In this document: in pieces, positions 1 through 8,072 of the stretch
Numbering within the stretch: the first letter of the stretch is position 1
Layout of the letters: every line of letters begins with the position of its first letter
NCBI GenBank assembly: GCA_016194285.1
Contig: JACQBZ010000078.1
Coordinates: 1-48,006, forward strand
Reading direction: 5' to 3'
DNA length: 48,006 bases
From: Nitrospirota bacterium
GTDB lineage: Bacteria; Nitrospirota; Nitrospiria; JACQBZ01
The notes under the pieces: generated by a model
What the model was told of the DNA's origin: nothing
Databases searched by the model: none
The model's input: the letters and a program-made list of their open reading frames with translations, nothing else
Program-made: the position numbers and the translations under genes

Positions 1-861
1 ATTCGTGGTTAATCGGCGCGTCCCGGTCCCGTCCGCATTGGCCCGATAGATCTCCCAGTTTCCGTCCCGCCGCGACGTGTAGAGAATCTGCCGTCCGTCC
101 GGAGACCAGGCCGGCCCCTCCGCCGGGGCATCGGCATGGCTCAGGTTCTCCTGATGACTTCCGTCCGCATTCATTCGGTATACCTGATACGTCCCGTCGC
201 GATTGGAGTCGAACAGGATCGACCGGCCGTCGGGAGACCACTCGTTCCAACAGAAGCCGTCCATCGCCGGATCATGTGTCAGGCGCTGCTCCCGCGTCCC
301 GTCGGCCGTCATGACATAGACCTCCCAGTTCCCGTCCTTATTGCTGACATAGGATAGGGATTGACCGTCGGGCGACCAGGCCGGATTGATGCTGTCCCCC
401 TTCGCCGTCCGCGTCAGCCGGCGCTGTTGCGATCCATCGGATGCGATCGTATACAGCTCCCAGTGACCGGTCCGCTCGGACGCAAAGACGATTCGGGAGC
501 CGTCCGGCGCCCATTCCGGATCGTCCGCTTCGGCCTGGTCGAACGTCAACCGAAGTCCGTTGGCCCCGTCCCGGTCCATGACATACACTTCGTCGTTTCC
601 GTCCCGACTCGAGATAAACGCCAATTTTGTCCCGTCCGGAGACCAAGACAGGCTTCGCCCCTCCAGGGGAGGCGAGGTCAGGCGATAAGCCTTCGAATCG
701 TCAACCGAGGTCCAAAAAAGCTCCCAGTGCCCTTGGGGCCCCGGCCGATCCAGTGTGTGACGTCCCTCCACCGGTTCGCCTGCGGTCCAACCGCTGCAGC
801 CGCCCAGGATGCCGAAGGCCACAATCCCGAACCCGATGAGTCTGTTTTTCCGATTGTCCAT
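1..861 (-). CDS. TolB-like PD40 beta-propeller lipoprotein (partial, runs off left edge)
   Basis: The reading frame opens at ATG 861 and stays open to base 1, so 287 N-terminal residues are present and the C-terminus is missing. The N-terminus has a short basic stretch, a hydrophobic core and a lipobox (LGGC, Cys22), so the mature protein is probably a membrane-anchored lipoprotein. Five WSPDG-type PD40 repeats follow (SWSPDG, EWAPDG, AWSPDG, EWSPDG, AWSPDG), each ending in a SxRDG turn and a WEVY/WEIY strand, as in TolB C-terminal propellers. It starts 24 bases after the YCF48-like gene and is the last gene seen of the long array. PD40 propellers usually bind proteins or glycans; no enzymatic residues are evident. 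A true Tol-Pal TolB is unlikely because no tolA, tolR or pal lies nearby and the paralogues are tandem. Confidence 0.85.
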   Translation of the reverse strand, partial: MDNRKNRLIGFGIVAFGILGGCSGWTAGEPVEGRHTLDRPGPQGHWELFWTSVDDSKAYRLTSPPLEGRSLSWSPDGTKLAFISSRDGNDEVYVMDRDGANGLRLTFDQAEADDPEWAPDGSRIVFASERTGHWELYTIASDGSQQRRLTRTAKGDSINPAWSPDGQSLSYVSNKDGNWEVYVMTADGTREQRLTHDPAMDGFCWNEWSPDGRSILFDSNRDGTYQVYRMNADGSHQENLSHADAPAEGPAWSPDGRQILYTSRRDGNWEIYRANADGTGTRRLTTN

Positions 862-885
862 CTGGATCGCTTCCCGATCTCCCCG

Positions 886-2787
886 TCAAAATCCGGCGGC
901 CTTCGGCGCCAGCCAATGGGTTCCGCCGTCTTGAGTGTAGCGGATCAGTCCGCCGGTTCCCACCGCCGCGCCGTGTTCAGCATCCGAGAAATAAACGCTG
1001 TAAAAATCATTCGTGGTACCGGACGGCTGAAACCGCCATCGCTTTCCGCCGTCCTCGGTCGCCAAAATAACGCCTTTATCTCCCACGATCCAGCCGTGTC
1101 GTGCGTCCGGAAAATAGACATCACCCAACTTCTCCGTCGTGCTCACGGTTTCCCGTTTCCACATCGTCCCGCCGTCTACGGTATGAAGAACGACGCCGTC
1201 GCTCCCGACCGTCCACCCGTTCAGCGGATCCACAAAATAAATATCCCCGAGCCATTTGCCGTCGGGAGCCCGTTGCGTCCGCCAAGTCTTCCCGCCATCC
1301 TCGGTCGTCAGGATGACTCCCCCGCGACCCACCGCCCAGATTCGGAGACGATCCTGAACAAAGAGTCCATCCAGCCAATCCGTCGTCCCGCCCTCCTGCC
1401 TCTCCCAGGTCTCGCCCCCGTTCCGCGTATTGAGAATGAGTCCATTTCGCCCCACCGCCCAGCCGAATTGAGCCGGAGGGCTACCGACCGGCGGACCATT
1501 GGGCGAACCTACAAACTGGACATCGTAAATCCAATCTTCCCTCGTCCCGCTGGTCTGGGGAAGCCAGTGTCGGCCCCCGTCGGTCGTGTGCCAGATCGCG
1601 CCGAAACCGCCCACCACCCAACCGTTTTGAGCATCGGTGAAATCGACACCGCACAACCACCGCATGGTCTCGATCGGCTGGGCCGTCCACCGCGCCCCGC
1701 CATCCGTGGTATGCAGGATCACACCGCTGTCCCCGACCGCCCAACCGTTCTGAGCGTCCGCGAAGTGGACTCCGCACAACCAGGCCTTGACCTCCCGGCT
1801 CTGCGCGATCCAGGTCTCGCCCCCATTCGCGGTATGTCGAATCGTCCCGCCGCGGCCGACCGTCCACCCGTTCTGCGGATCGGTAAAAAATACACCGAGC
1901 CAATTGGCCTGGCCTCCGGACTGGGATTCCCATCGCTTCCCGCCGTCCGCGGTGTGGAGCACCGTTCCCGCCACGCCGACGGCCCAACCGTTCCGCTCGT
2001 CAAGAAAATGGACGCAATACAGAGAACGGGTGGTTCCACTGTTCTGGCGTCTCCATTCATGGCCTCCGTCCAGGGTCGAGAGAACGACCCCGTCCTTGCC
2101 GACGGCCCACCCTTGCCGCTCATTGAGGAAGAAGACCTCATAGAGCCAGTAGCCTTCCGGCAGGATCTGATTCTCCCAGGTTTCTCCTCCATCCCGGGTG
2201 TGGAGAATCAATCCGTCTCTTCCGACGATCCAGCCCCGATCCGCATTCACGAAGGAAACACTGTACAGATAGCTTTGTGTGCCGCTCGCCTGGGGGCGCC
2301 AGTGTTCCCCTCCGTCTTCGGTATGGAGAATCGTCCCATCCCGTCCGACGACCCATCCCCGCTTGGAATCCACAAACCGGAGGCTGAAGAGATGGGCCGA
2401 CGTTCCGGCATGCTGCGGCCTCCAGCGATTTCCTCCATCGAGCGTTTTCAGGATCGTTCCGTTGTCTCCGATCACCCATCCCATCAAGGGATCCAGGAAC
2501 TGCACGCCCCCCAAGCCGTTCGGGCTGCCGCTGACCTGCGCCGCCCAGTTTTCGCCCCCGTCCTCGGTGTGGAGGATCAACCCTCCCTTGCCGACAATCC
2601 AGCCCTCGTGAGGGTTGAGAAAAAAGACCCGGTCCAGATCCTCCTGCGGCCAGAGAGCAGTCACCGCCGTCCCCCGCCACAAGCCGCAGGCCGTGACGAA
2701 CGCCCCGAAACAGATCATGCTGACAAAGAACACGACAAACCGGACACCGCCGGTCGTCCCGGCGGGAACCCCGATGTATCTTCTCAT
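886..2787 (-). CDS. YCF48-like multi-repeat beta-propeller lipoprotein
   Basis: A 633-residue protein with a signal sequence and lipobox (VTAC, Cys34). It then carries 14 tandem units of the form GWxVGxxGxILxTxDGG followed by W three residues later. This is the signature of the YCF48/HCF136 and BNR-like propeller family, which in photosystem II binds assembly intermediates. Fourteen repeats fit two seven-bladed propellers; that fold is inference. The start overlaps the stop of the upstream PD40 lipoprotein by four bases (ATGA), indicating translational coupling. The last repeat is degenerate (GAAVG), as expected for closing strands. No photosynthesis genes are present, so the role is probably scaffold or ligand binding at the cell envelope near the cytochrome system. 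Confidence 0.88.
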   Translation of the reverse strand: MRRYIGVPAGTTGGVRFVVFFVSMICFGAFVTACGLWRGTAVTALWPQEDLDRVFFLNPHEGWIVGKGGLILHTEDGGENWAAQVSGSPNGLGGVQFLDPLMGWVIGDNGTILKTLDGGNRWRPQHAGTSAHLFSLRFVDSKRGWVVGRDGTILHTEDGGEHWRPQASGTQSYLYSVSFVNADRGWIVGRDGLILHTRDGGETWENQILPEGYWLYEVFFLNERQGWAVGKDGVVLSTLDGGHEWRRQNSGTTRSLYCVHFLDERNGWAVGVAGTVLHTADGGKRWESQSGGQANWLGVFFTDPQNGWTVGRGGTIRHTANGGETWIAQSREVKAWLCGVHFADAQNGWAVGDSGVILHTTDGGARWTAQPIETMRWLCGVDFTDAQNGWVVGGFGAIWHTTDGGRHWLPQTSGTREDWIYDVQFVGSPNGPPVGSPPAQFGWAVGRNGLILNTRNGGETWERQEGGTTDWLDGLFVQDRLRIWAVGRGGVILTTEDGGKTWRTQRAPDGKWLGDIYFVDPLNGWTVGSDGVVLHTVDGGTMWKRETVSTTEKLGDVYFPDARHGWIVGDKGVILATEDGGKRWRFQPSGTTNDFYSVYFSDAEHGAAVGTGGLIRYTQDGGTHWLAPKAAGF

Positions 2788-3767
2788 TTCATTTGCTGAG
2801 CCACCTGCAACACGGCAATCTCTCCATGCCCCTCCTCATTCACACGGGTAAATGCCAGATCCCGGCCGTCCGGGCTCCAGGAAAGATAAAGAAAGCTCAG
2901 GCCGTCGAACACCTGTTTGTCCACATTATATTTGAGCTCGCGCGTTCCCAGGACACCCTTACCGATTCGCCGCTCGTGGGTCCCATCGCGGTCCATGATC
3001 CAGATATCCCGATGCCCGCTCCGCTCCGAAACAAAGGCGATCCGGGTGCCGTCCGGGCTCCAGGCCGGGAGAAAGTCCCGACGGGTATCGGTCTTCTGGG
3101 TGAGTTGTTTGATGGTGCGGTCCTGGGTATCAATCAACCAGATATCGCTCTTGCCGCGCATCGAGGAAACCGCGGCCACCGATCGCGCGTCCGGGCTCCA
3201 GGCCGATACCCAATCGCCGCAACGAATATTCGGCATCCCCTGGACATTCCCGCCGTCCGCATCCATGACCCAGACGAGCACGTCCATCGATCGCGACGAA
3301 ACGAAGGCGATGCGCTTCCCATCCGGACTCCAGACCGGCGCGATATCCAGTCCGTTATACTGAGTCAGCTGACGGTTGTCCGTCCCGTCGAGTTTCATGC
3401 TCCAGATATCCCAATTGCCGCCGTGATCGGACGCATAGGCCAGCCGGGTCCCGTCCGGGCTCCATGACGGAAAGCGTTCGTTGCTCGAATCATGCGTGAT
3501 TTGTTTGAGCCCCGTCCCGTCCCGGTCGATCGTCCAGATATCCCAATTCCCGGCCAGATCGCTTTCGAACGCCAACGACTTTCCGTCTGGGCTCCAGACC
3601 GGATGGACCGCGTTGGCCGGTAACGCGCGGATGGGCATCACGGTCACATTGTTCCCGGCACAGCCCGCAACTAAAAGTTGAAAGGTTAAAAAAGCAAGAA
3701 AGGTTGAAAGGATTTTCCCCCTTTTACCCTTCGACCTTTTGGACCTTTCAACCTCAAAACCTTGCAT
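2784..3767 (-). CDS. TolB-like PD40 beta-propeller lipoprotein
   Basis: A 327-residue lipoprotein. A very basic N-region is followed by a hydrophobic stretch and lipobox VAGC (Cys36). Six or so PD40 blades follow (WSPDG motifs with NWDIW, RDIWIMD strands), one of them degenerate (AWSPDA). The DNA coding the first 35 residues is an imperfect inverted array of AAGGTT/AACCTT-like octamers, shared with three other genes here. ATG at 3767 lies just upstream of that array. Its stop overlaps the next gene's start by ATGA. Expected location is the periplasmic face of a membrane, and no enzymatic motif is seen. A binding or scaffolding role is inferred from the fold only. Confidence 0.85.
   Translation of the reverse strand: MQGFEVERSKRSKGKRGKILSTFLAFLTFQLLVAGCAGNNVTVMPIRALPANAVHPVWSPDGKSLAFESDLAGNWDIWTIDRDGTGLKQITHDSSNERFPSWSPDGTRLAYASDHGGNWDIWSMKLDGTDNRQLTQYNGLDIAPVWSPDGKRIAFVSSRSMDVLVWVMDADGGNVQGMPNIRCGDWVSAWSPDARSVAAVSSMRGKSDIWLIDTQDRTIKQLTQKTDTRRDFLPAWSPDGTRIAFVSERSGHRDIWIMDRDGTHERRIGKGVLGTRELKYNVDKQVFDGLSFLYLSWSPDGRDLAFTRVNEEGHGEIAVLQVAQQMK
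3673..3760. repeat. Inverted octamer array in signal-peptide coding DNA (copy 1)
   Basis: Repeated AAGGTTGA/TCAACCTT-like octamers form two arms. They include a perfect 11-base inverted repeat (3701-3711 with 3744-3754). The arms encode the basic n-region and the hydrophobic h-region of the lipoprotein signal peptide. Related arrays lie at the starts of three more genes (near 8.9, 9.75 and 10.6 kb). Confidence 0.75.
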
Positions 3768-3797
3768 TGCATCCTCCTCTCAACCCCTCATCCATTT

Positions 3798-4829
3798 CTA
3801 CGGTTGCCATCGGGGCGCGCTGACCTCACCGCGGTTGAAGGTCAATCGCTTCAAATGGTCCCCATTGGGATCCATGATATAAGCCTCCTCCGCGCCGTCC
3901 CGGTTGGAGACAAAGGCGATCTGTTTCCCGTCCGGCGACCAGACCGGCTGGGCGTCGACGGCCGGATTCCGCGAGAGGTTCTTCACACCGGAACCGTCCC
4001 GGTTCATCACATAAATCTCGTTGTTGCCGTCCCGCGTTGTCGTGAAGACAATCCGTTGTCCGTCCGGGCTCCAGACCTGCATCCCCATCTGTTCATCGGA
4101 CTTCGTCCGCGTGACATTGCGCGGCTTCGAACCATCGGCATTCATCACGTAGATCTCCCAGTTTCCATCCCGGTTCATATCGCGGTCCGTTCCCCAGGCG
4201 ATCAAGGCCCCGTCCGGAGACCAGGAATGGAATCCCCGCCCGTCTTCCGCGGGATTCTGGGTCAGATTGACCGGATGCTCCCCATCGGCATCCATGAGAT
4301 AGATTTCATAGTTGTCGTCCCGTCGCGACACAAAGGCGATCTTGGTGCCGTCCGGCGACCAGTCGGGGCTGTAGTCCCGCGCTTCATTCCGCGTCAGCCG
4401 TCGGACCTGGCCCCCGTCCGCCGCCATGGAATAGATTTCTTGATTCCCGTCTCGATCCGAGACAAAAGCCACCCGCCTTCCATCGGGAGACCAGGCCGGG
4501 TTGTAGTCCTGACCGCCGTTCCGCGTCAGGTTGATCGGGTGTGAACCGTCGGCATCCATTCCATAGATCTCTTTGTTTCCATCCCGTTCCGAAACAAAAA
4601 CAATCTTCGTCCCGTCCGGCGACCACGCGGGGGCGCGGTTGTCGGCCTGCCCATGGGTCAGGCGCGTCACGCCCGTGCCGTCCGTATTCATCGTGTAGAT
4701 CTCCCAATGGCCGTTTTCCTTCGACTCGTAAACAATCTTTTTCTGTCCGGCCATCCCCGGGGTTGAAAGAAGCAACAGCACGGCGCCGGCGGCCCACGCC
4801 GCGCCACCGGTTTTTAAAATTGACTTCAT
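3798..4829 (-). CDS. Secreted TolB-like PD40 beta-propeller protein
   Basis: ATG 4829 is chosen because AAAGGAG lies 8-9 bases upstream and a clean Sec signal peptide (hydrophobic core, GMA cleavage near residue 27) follows at once. The frame also opens further upstream at 4880, but that would add an unlikely glycine-rich leader. The mature 316 residues form a propeller with six full WSPDG blades (AWSPDG, DWSPDG, SWSPDG, VWSPDG and similar) and split first/last strands, KIVYES at the start and PRWQP at the end. It has no lipobox, so it is a free periplasmic or exported protein, unlike its lipoprotein paralogues. Family knowledge supports a binding function; the ligand is unknown. Confidence 0.85.
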   Translation of the reverse strand: MKSILKTGGAAWAAGAVLLLLSTPGMAGQKKIVYESKENGHWEIYTMNTDGTGVTRLTHGQADNRAPAWSPDGTKIVFVSERDGNKEIYGMDADGSHPINLTRNGGQDYNPAWSPDGRRVAFVSDRDGNQEIYSMAADGGQVRRLTRNEARDYSPDWSPDGTKIAFVSRRDDNYEIYLMDADGEHPVNLTQNPAEDGRGFHSWSPDGALIAWGTDRDMNRDGNWEIYVMNADGSKPRNVTRTKSDEQMGMQVWSPDGQRIVFTTTRDGNNEIYVMNRDGSGVKNLSRNPAVDAQPVWSPDGKQIAFVSNRDGAEEAYIMDPNGDHLKRLTFNRGEVSAPRWQP

Positions 4830-4867
4830 CACCTGGACTCCTTTTGTTAAGGGGCTCACGTCGCCCC

Positions 4868-4938
4868 CTCCACCGGCCAAGCCGGATGGAGCCTCCCCTT
4901 CTCGCTCGCTGTGCTCGCTGAGAATCTATCCAATAGAT
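4868..4938. other. Pair of small hairpins between two propeller genes
   Basis: The 116-base gap between the YVTN/PD40 gene and the next propeller gene holds two inverted repeats. One is 4868-4891 (CTCCACCGGC, loop CAA, GCCGG-A-TGGAG with one bulge). The other is 4924-4938 (ATCTAT, CCA, ATAGAT). No T-tract follows on the minus strand, so a factor-independent terminator is not supported. RNA processing or mRNA stability elements are possible. Confidence 0.4.
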
Positions 4939-4945
4939 ATCAGTT

Positions 4946-6985
4946 TCACGGTTGCCAGCGAGGATAATCTTCCCTCGTCCGCGTAAACGTCAATTGCACT
5001 TGATGCCGGCCATCGGTATCCATGACGTAGATTTCGTCATGCCCGGTCCGATTCGAGACAAACGCCACTTTTTTGCCATCCGGAGACCATAGGGGCACGT
5101 CATCCATCGCCGGATTTCTCGATAGATTCAAGGAACCGGTCCCGTCCGCATTGACGAGATAAACCTCTTCGTTACCGTCCCGCGTCGAGATGAAGGCGAT
5201 CTGCCGGTTGTCCGGCGACCAGACAAACATGCCGATTCCCTCCTCGGCCGGACTGCGGGTCACATTCACGGGCTTGGACCCGTCCGCATTCATGACATAG
5301 ATTTCCCAGTTTCCGTCCCGGTTGGTGACCCATGCGATCTTGGAGCCGTCCGGAGACCAGGAATGACTTCCTCGACCGTCTTCGGCCGAGTTCTTCGTCA
5401 GGTTTTCCTGATCCGTTCCATCAATGTTCATCCGGTAGATCTCATTGTTCCGGTCGCGGTTCGAAACAAACGCCACCTTCCGGCTGTCGGGAGACCAGTT
5501 GGGGTTCCAGTTATCGCCGGCCGCAGTCAAACGGGTCTGACGTCCCCCCTCCGGGTCCATCCGGTAGATCTCCCGGTGGCCGTCACGCTTCGAAACATAG
5601 GTGATCCATTGACCGTTCGGCGACCAGGAGGGACTGAAGTCATCCCCCGCGCTGCGGGTGAGGTTGCGCTGCTCCGACCCGTCGGCATTCATCAGGTAGA
5701 CCTCTTTATTGCCATCCCGGTCCGAAACGAAAAGGATTTTTCGGCCGTCGGGCGACCAAAAGGGGGCCCGATTCTCGGCCGTCGTAAAGGTCAGACGAAT
5801 CTGACGCGTCCCATCGGCCTCCATCAGATAGATCTCCCAGTTCCCGGACCGCCGGGATTCAAAGACGATCTTGGGGTCCCGATCGGGTTGAGGCGATTGA
5901 GCGTGCGGAGATTCCGTGACCGCGCCCAGCGCCACGGTCGATATCACCTTGTAGTGGGAGGCGTCGATGATCGAAACGGTCGAGGACCCTTGATTAACGA
6001 CGTAAACCGTCCGACCATCCGGTGAAACGGTGATGTCCCACGGATCCTTCCCCACCGTTATCTTCTTAACAACCCTCTCGCTTGCCGTATCGAGGACCGA
6101 GATCTCCTGCGCGTCGCGGTGCGCGATGTAAAGATAGCGGCCGTCCGGCGATAGGGCCAATCCGCCGGGATAGCTCCCGACCCTCACCATGTTCCGGATT
6201 TGGTTCGTTCGCGCATCCAAAATCGCAATCTCACCGCTGTCCTCAATCGCCGCGTAGACCACTTTCCCGTCCGGCGCCATCACGATGTCTCTCGGCCCCC
6301 GAAGGACTTCTTCGCCGTCCGGAAGGATGACGGTCCGGGCCGCATCCGAACTCGGATCTTTCAAGTTCAAACGGGCCGTGACGGCCCCGGTCGATGTATC
6401 CACCACGCGGATCGAATAGAAATCGGTCACGTAGACGGATTTTCCATCCGGGGCAATCGCCACATTCTGAGGCCCTATGCCCATCGGAATCCTTTTTTTG
6501 ACGGTGCGGCTGGCCAGGTCCACGACGGACAGGCTGTCGCCGGACTCATTGGCCACGAAGATCGTCTTGCCGTCCGGAGAGACGGCCATCCCGCCCGGAT
6601 CCATGTAACGGCCCTTTTCATCTTTCAACGAAATTTTGGCTCGGATGGTATTGGAATGGGTGTCCACAACGGCAATCGCGTCCGCCTCACCCAAGGCCAC
6701 ATAGAAATCCCGACCATCCTGAGTGATGAAGCCGCCGCAGGGGGGAGAGTCCACCGCCACCTTGCGGACCTGCGTCGGGTCGCTCCGATCAATGATGTAG
6801 AAGTGGCGGAGGCCTTTTAACGTCACGTAAAGTTGGGTCGGACCGTAGATAATCCGGCTCGCCGTGTGTTTTGCTAAAACAGGGGCTGGATACGAGATGA
6901 AGGATGCGAGTGTGAAAAGCACAACAGCGCACAATGAGAGAATCCGCCGGCACCCTGATCGACGTTCCTCACCGGCATCCGGCAT
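4946..6985 (-). CDS. Two-propeller fusion: YVTN-type N-terminal and PD40 C-terminal propeller, secreted
   Basis: ATG 6985 is preferred because AAAGGA lies 6 bases upstream. An alternative ATG at 7006 overlaps the upstream stop as ATGA. The 679-residue product has a Sec signal peptide (cleavage near residue 38, PVLA). Residues about 40-360 form a YVTN/YncE-like surface-layer propeller (repeats with VSPDGKTIFVAN, IAPDGKSVYVTD, LSPDGRYLYIAH, VSPDGRTVYVVN). After a Pro/Gln-rich linker, residues about 372-679 form a TolB-type PD40 propeller ending in PRWQP, very like the neighbouring free-standing gene. YVTN propellers occur in archaeal S-layer proteins and cytochrome-associated proteins. The architecture suggests gene fusion after duplication of the PD40 unit. 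Function is probably binding or surface display. Confidence 0.85.
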   Translation of the reverse strand: MPDAGEERRSGCRRILSLCAVVLFTLASFISYPAPVLAKHTASRIIYGPTQLYVTLKGLRHFYIIDRSDPTQVRKVAVDSPPCGGFITQDGRDFYVALGEADAIAVVDTHSNTIRAKISLKDEKGRYMDPGGMAVSPDGKTIFVANESGDSLSVVDLASRTVKKRIPMGIGPQNVAIAPDGKSVYVTDFYSIRVVDTSTGAVTARLNLKDPSSDAARTVILPDGEEVLRGPRDIVMAPDGKVVYAAIEDSGEIAILDARTNQIRNMVRVGSYPGGLALSPDGRYLYIAHRDAQEISVLDTASERVVKKITVGKDPWDITVSPDGRTVYVVNQGSSTVSIIDASHYKVISTVALGAVTESPHAQSPQPDRDPKIVFESRRSGNWEIYLMEADGTRQIRLTFTTAENRAPFWSPDGRKILFVSDRDGNKEVYLMNADGSEQRNLTRSAGDDFSPSWSPNGQWITYVSKRDGHREIYRMDPEGGRQTRLTAAGDNWNPNWSPDSRKVAFVSNRDRNNEIYRMNIDGTDQENLTKNSAEDGRGSHSWSPDGSKIAWVTNRDGNWEIYVMNADGSKPVNVTRSPAEEGIGMFVWSPDNRQIAFISTRDGNEEVYLVNADGTGSLNLSRNPAMDDVPLWSPDGKKVAFVSNRTGHDEIYVMDTDGRHQVQLTFTRTREDYPRWQP

Positions 6986-7002
6986 CTTGCATCCTTTCCC
7001 CG

Positions 7003-8034
7003 TCATTTTGCCCACGAGACCCATTTTTCCTCCGCATGGCGATGCGTCAGTCGGCGCGGGTGCGATCCGTCCCGATTCATCACTTCGATCTCCGAAACCT
7101 TGTCTTGGGACGAAGTAAATGCGATTCGCCCCCCGTCCGGCGACCAGACCGGCCAGAAATGATCCGCCGCCCCGGCCGTCAACGGTGTAGACTCCGAGCC
7201 GTCCGACCGCATTCGGTAAATCTGCTCCTGCCCGCTTCGGTCCGACACAAATAGAAGATTGCGGCCGTCAGGCGACCAGACCGGTCCATCATCCGCGGCC
7301 GGATGGTTCGTCAGGTTGCGCGCTCCGGACCCATCCGAGGCCATCACATAGACCTCGATGTTTTGATCCCGTTCGGATACGAATGCGATTCGTCTCCCAT
7401 CCGGCGACCAAAGGTGAGTATCCAGGCCGTCGTTCGCCGGACTGTATGTCAACCGTGTCGGCATGGATCCGTCAGACTCCATGACATAAATCTCGGGATT
7501 TCCGTCCCGGGTCGACACAAACAAGATCTTCTTTCCATCCGGTGACCAGACCGGGATGGCATCCATCGCCGAGTTGAAGGTCAATCGCCGCTCGCGGGGG
7601 GAAGCGGGCAGGACTGCGGTCCCAATTTCCACCGTATAGATCTCCTCGTTTCCATCGCGCAACGACGTAAACGCGATCCGCGTCCCGTCCGGAGACCAGT
7701 CCGGATCCTCTTCATCGGCCGGCGTGTAGGTCAGCCGGGTCTGGCCTGTGCCATCGGCCCTCATCACGTACAGCTCCTTATTCCCGTCGCGGGTCGAAAC
7801 GAAGGCGATCCGCGTCCCGTCCGGAGATCCGACCGGCCAGATATCATCTCCACGACTTTGCGTCAGTCGTTCTTCTTTTCCGGTCGCCAGGTCCATGCGA
7901 TAAACTTCCCAATTCCCGTCTCGATTGGAGCTATAAACAAGCCGCCCGTCATACTCGCCGCGTTGCGCGTTGGGCTGCATGACCGTACAGCCCGCCAGGA
8001 TCAAACTGGTAAAAACGATCGGCCATGGAGTCAC
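7003..8034 (-). CDS. TolB-like PD40 beta-propeller lipoprotein (GTG start)
   Basis: A 343-residue lipoprotein with a very short signal peptide and lipobox LAGC (Cys16). GTG 8034 is the first usable start, since an in-frame TGA lies two codons upstream. About seven PD40 blades are visible (DWSPDG, VWSPDG, LWSPDG and others). One blade has Gly in place of the conserved Trp (VGSPDG). The C-terminus (WVSWAK) supplies the closing strand. Its stop sits within the start region of the downstream two-propeller gene, consistent with coupled translation. It follows the third FGE-fold gene by 38 bases. Role inferred: envelope-anchored binding module. Confidence 0.85.
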   Translation of the reverse strand: MTPWPIVFTSLILAGCTVMQPNAQRGEYDGRLVYSSNRDGNWEVYRMDLATGKEERLTQSRGDDIWPVGSPDGTRIAFVSTRDGNKELYVMRADGTGQTRLTYTPADEEDPDWSPDGTRIAFTSLRDGNEEIYTVEIGTAVLPASPRERRLTFNSAMDAIPVWSPDGKKILFVSTRDGNPEIYVMESDGSMPTRLTYSPANDGLDTHLWSPDGRRIAFVSERDQNIEVYVMASDGSGARNLTNHPAADDGPVWSPDGRNLLFVSDRSGQEQIYRMRSDGSESTPLTAGAADHFWPVWSPDGGRIAFTSSQDKVSEIEVMNRDGSHPRRLTHRHAEEKWVSWAK

Positions 8035-8072
8035 GGCTCAACGCTTCGAACTCTCAACCGTTCCATTCTCTC

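Noticed and set aside
361-2799. An 812-codon open frame on the plus strand opposite the propeller genes, very rich in Pro and Arg.
   Set aside because: It runs antisense to the YCF48-like and PD40 genes, whose repeats, lipoboxes and overlaps are convincing. Its length reflects codon bias in GC-rich repeats.
3762-6820. Several other plus-strand open frames of 200-260 codons (for example 3762-4544, 5363-6025, 6200-6820) with repeated VRRPG-like motifs.
   Set aside because: They mirror the WSPDG repeats on the minus strand and show no start signals or recognisable domains.
1-8034. Tol-Pal system TolB genes.
   Set aside because: No tolQ, tolR, tolA or pal is present. Multiple tandem copies with lipoboxes do not fit TolB.
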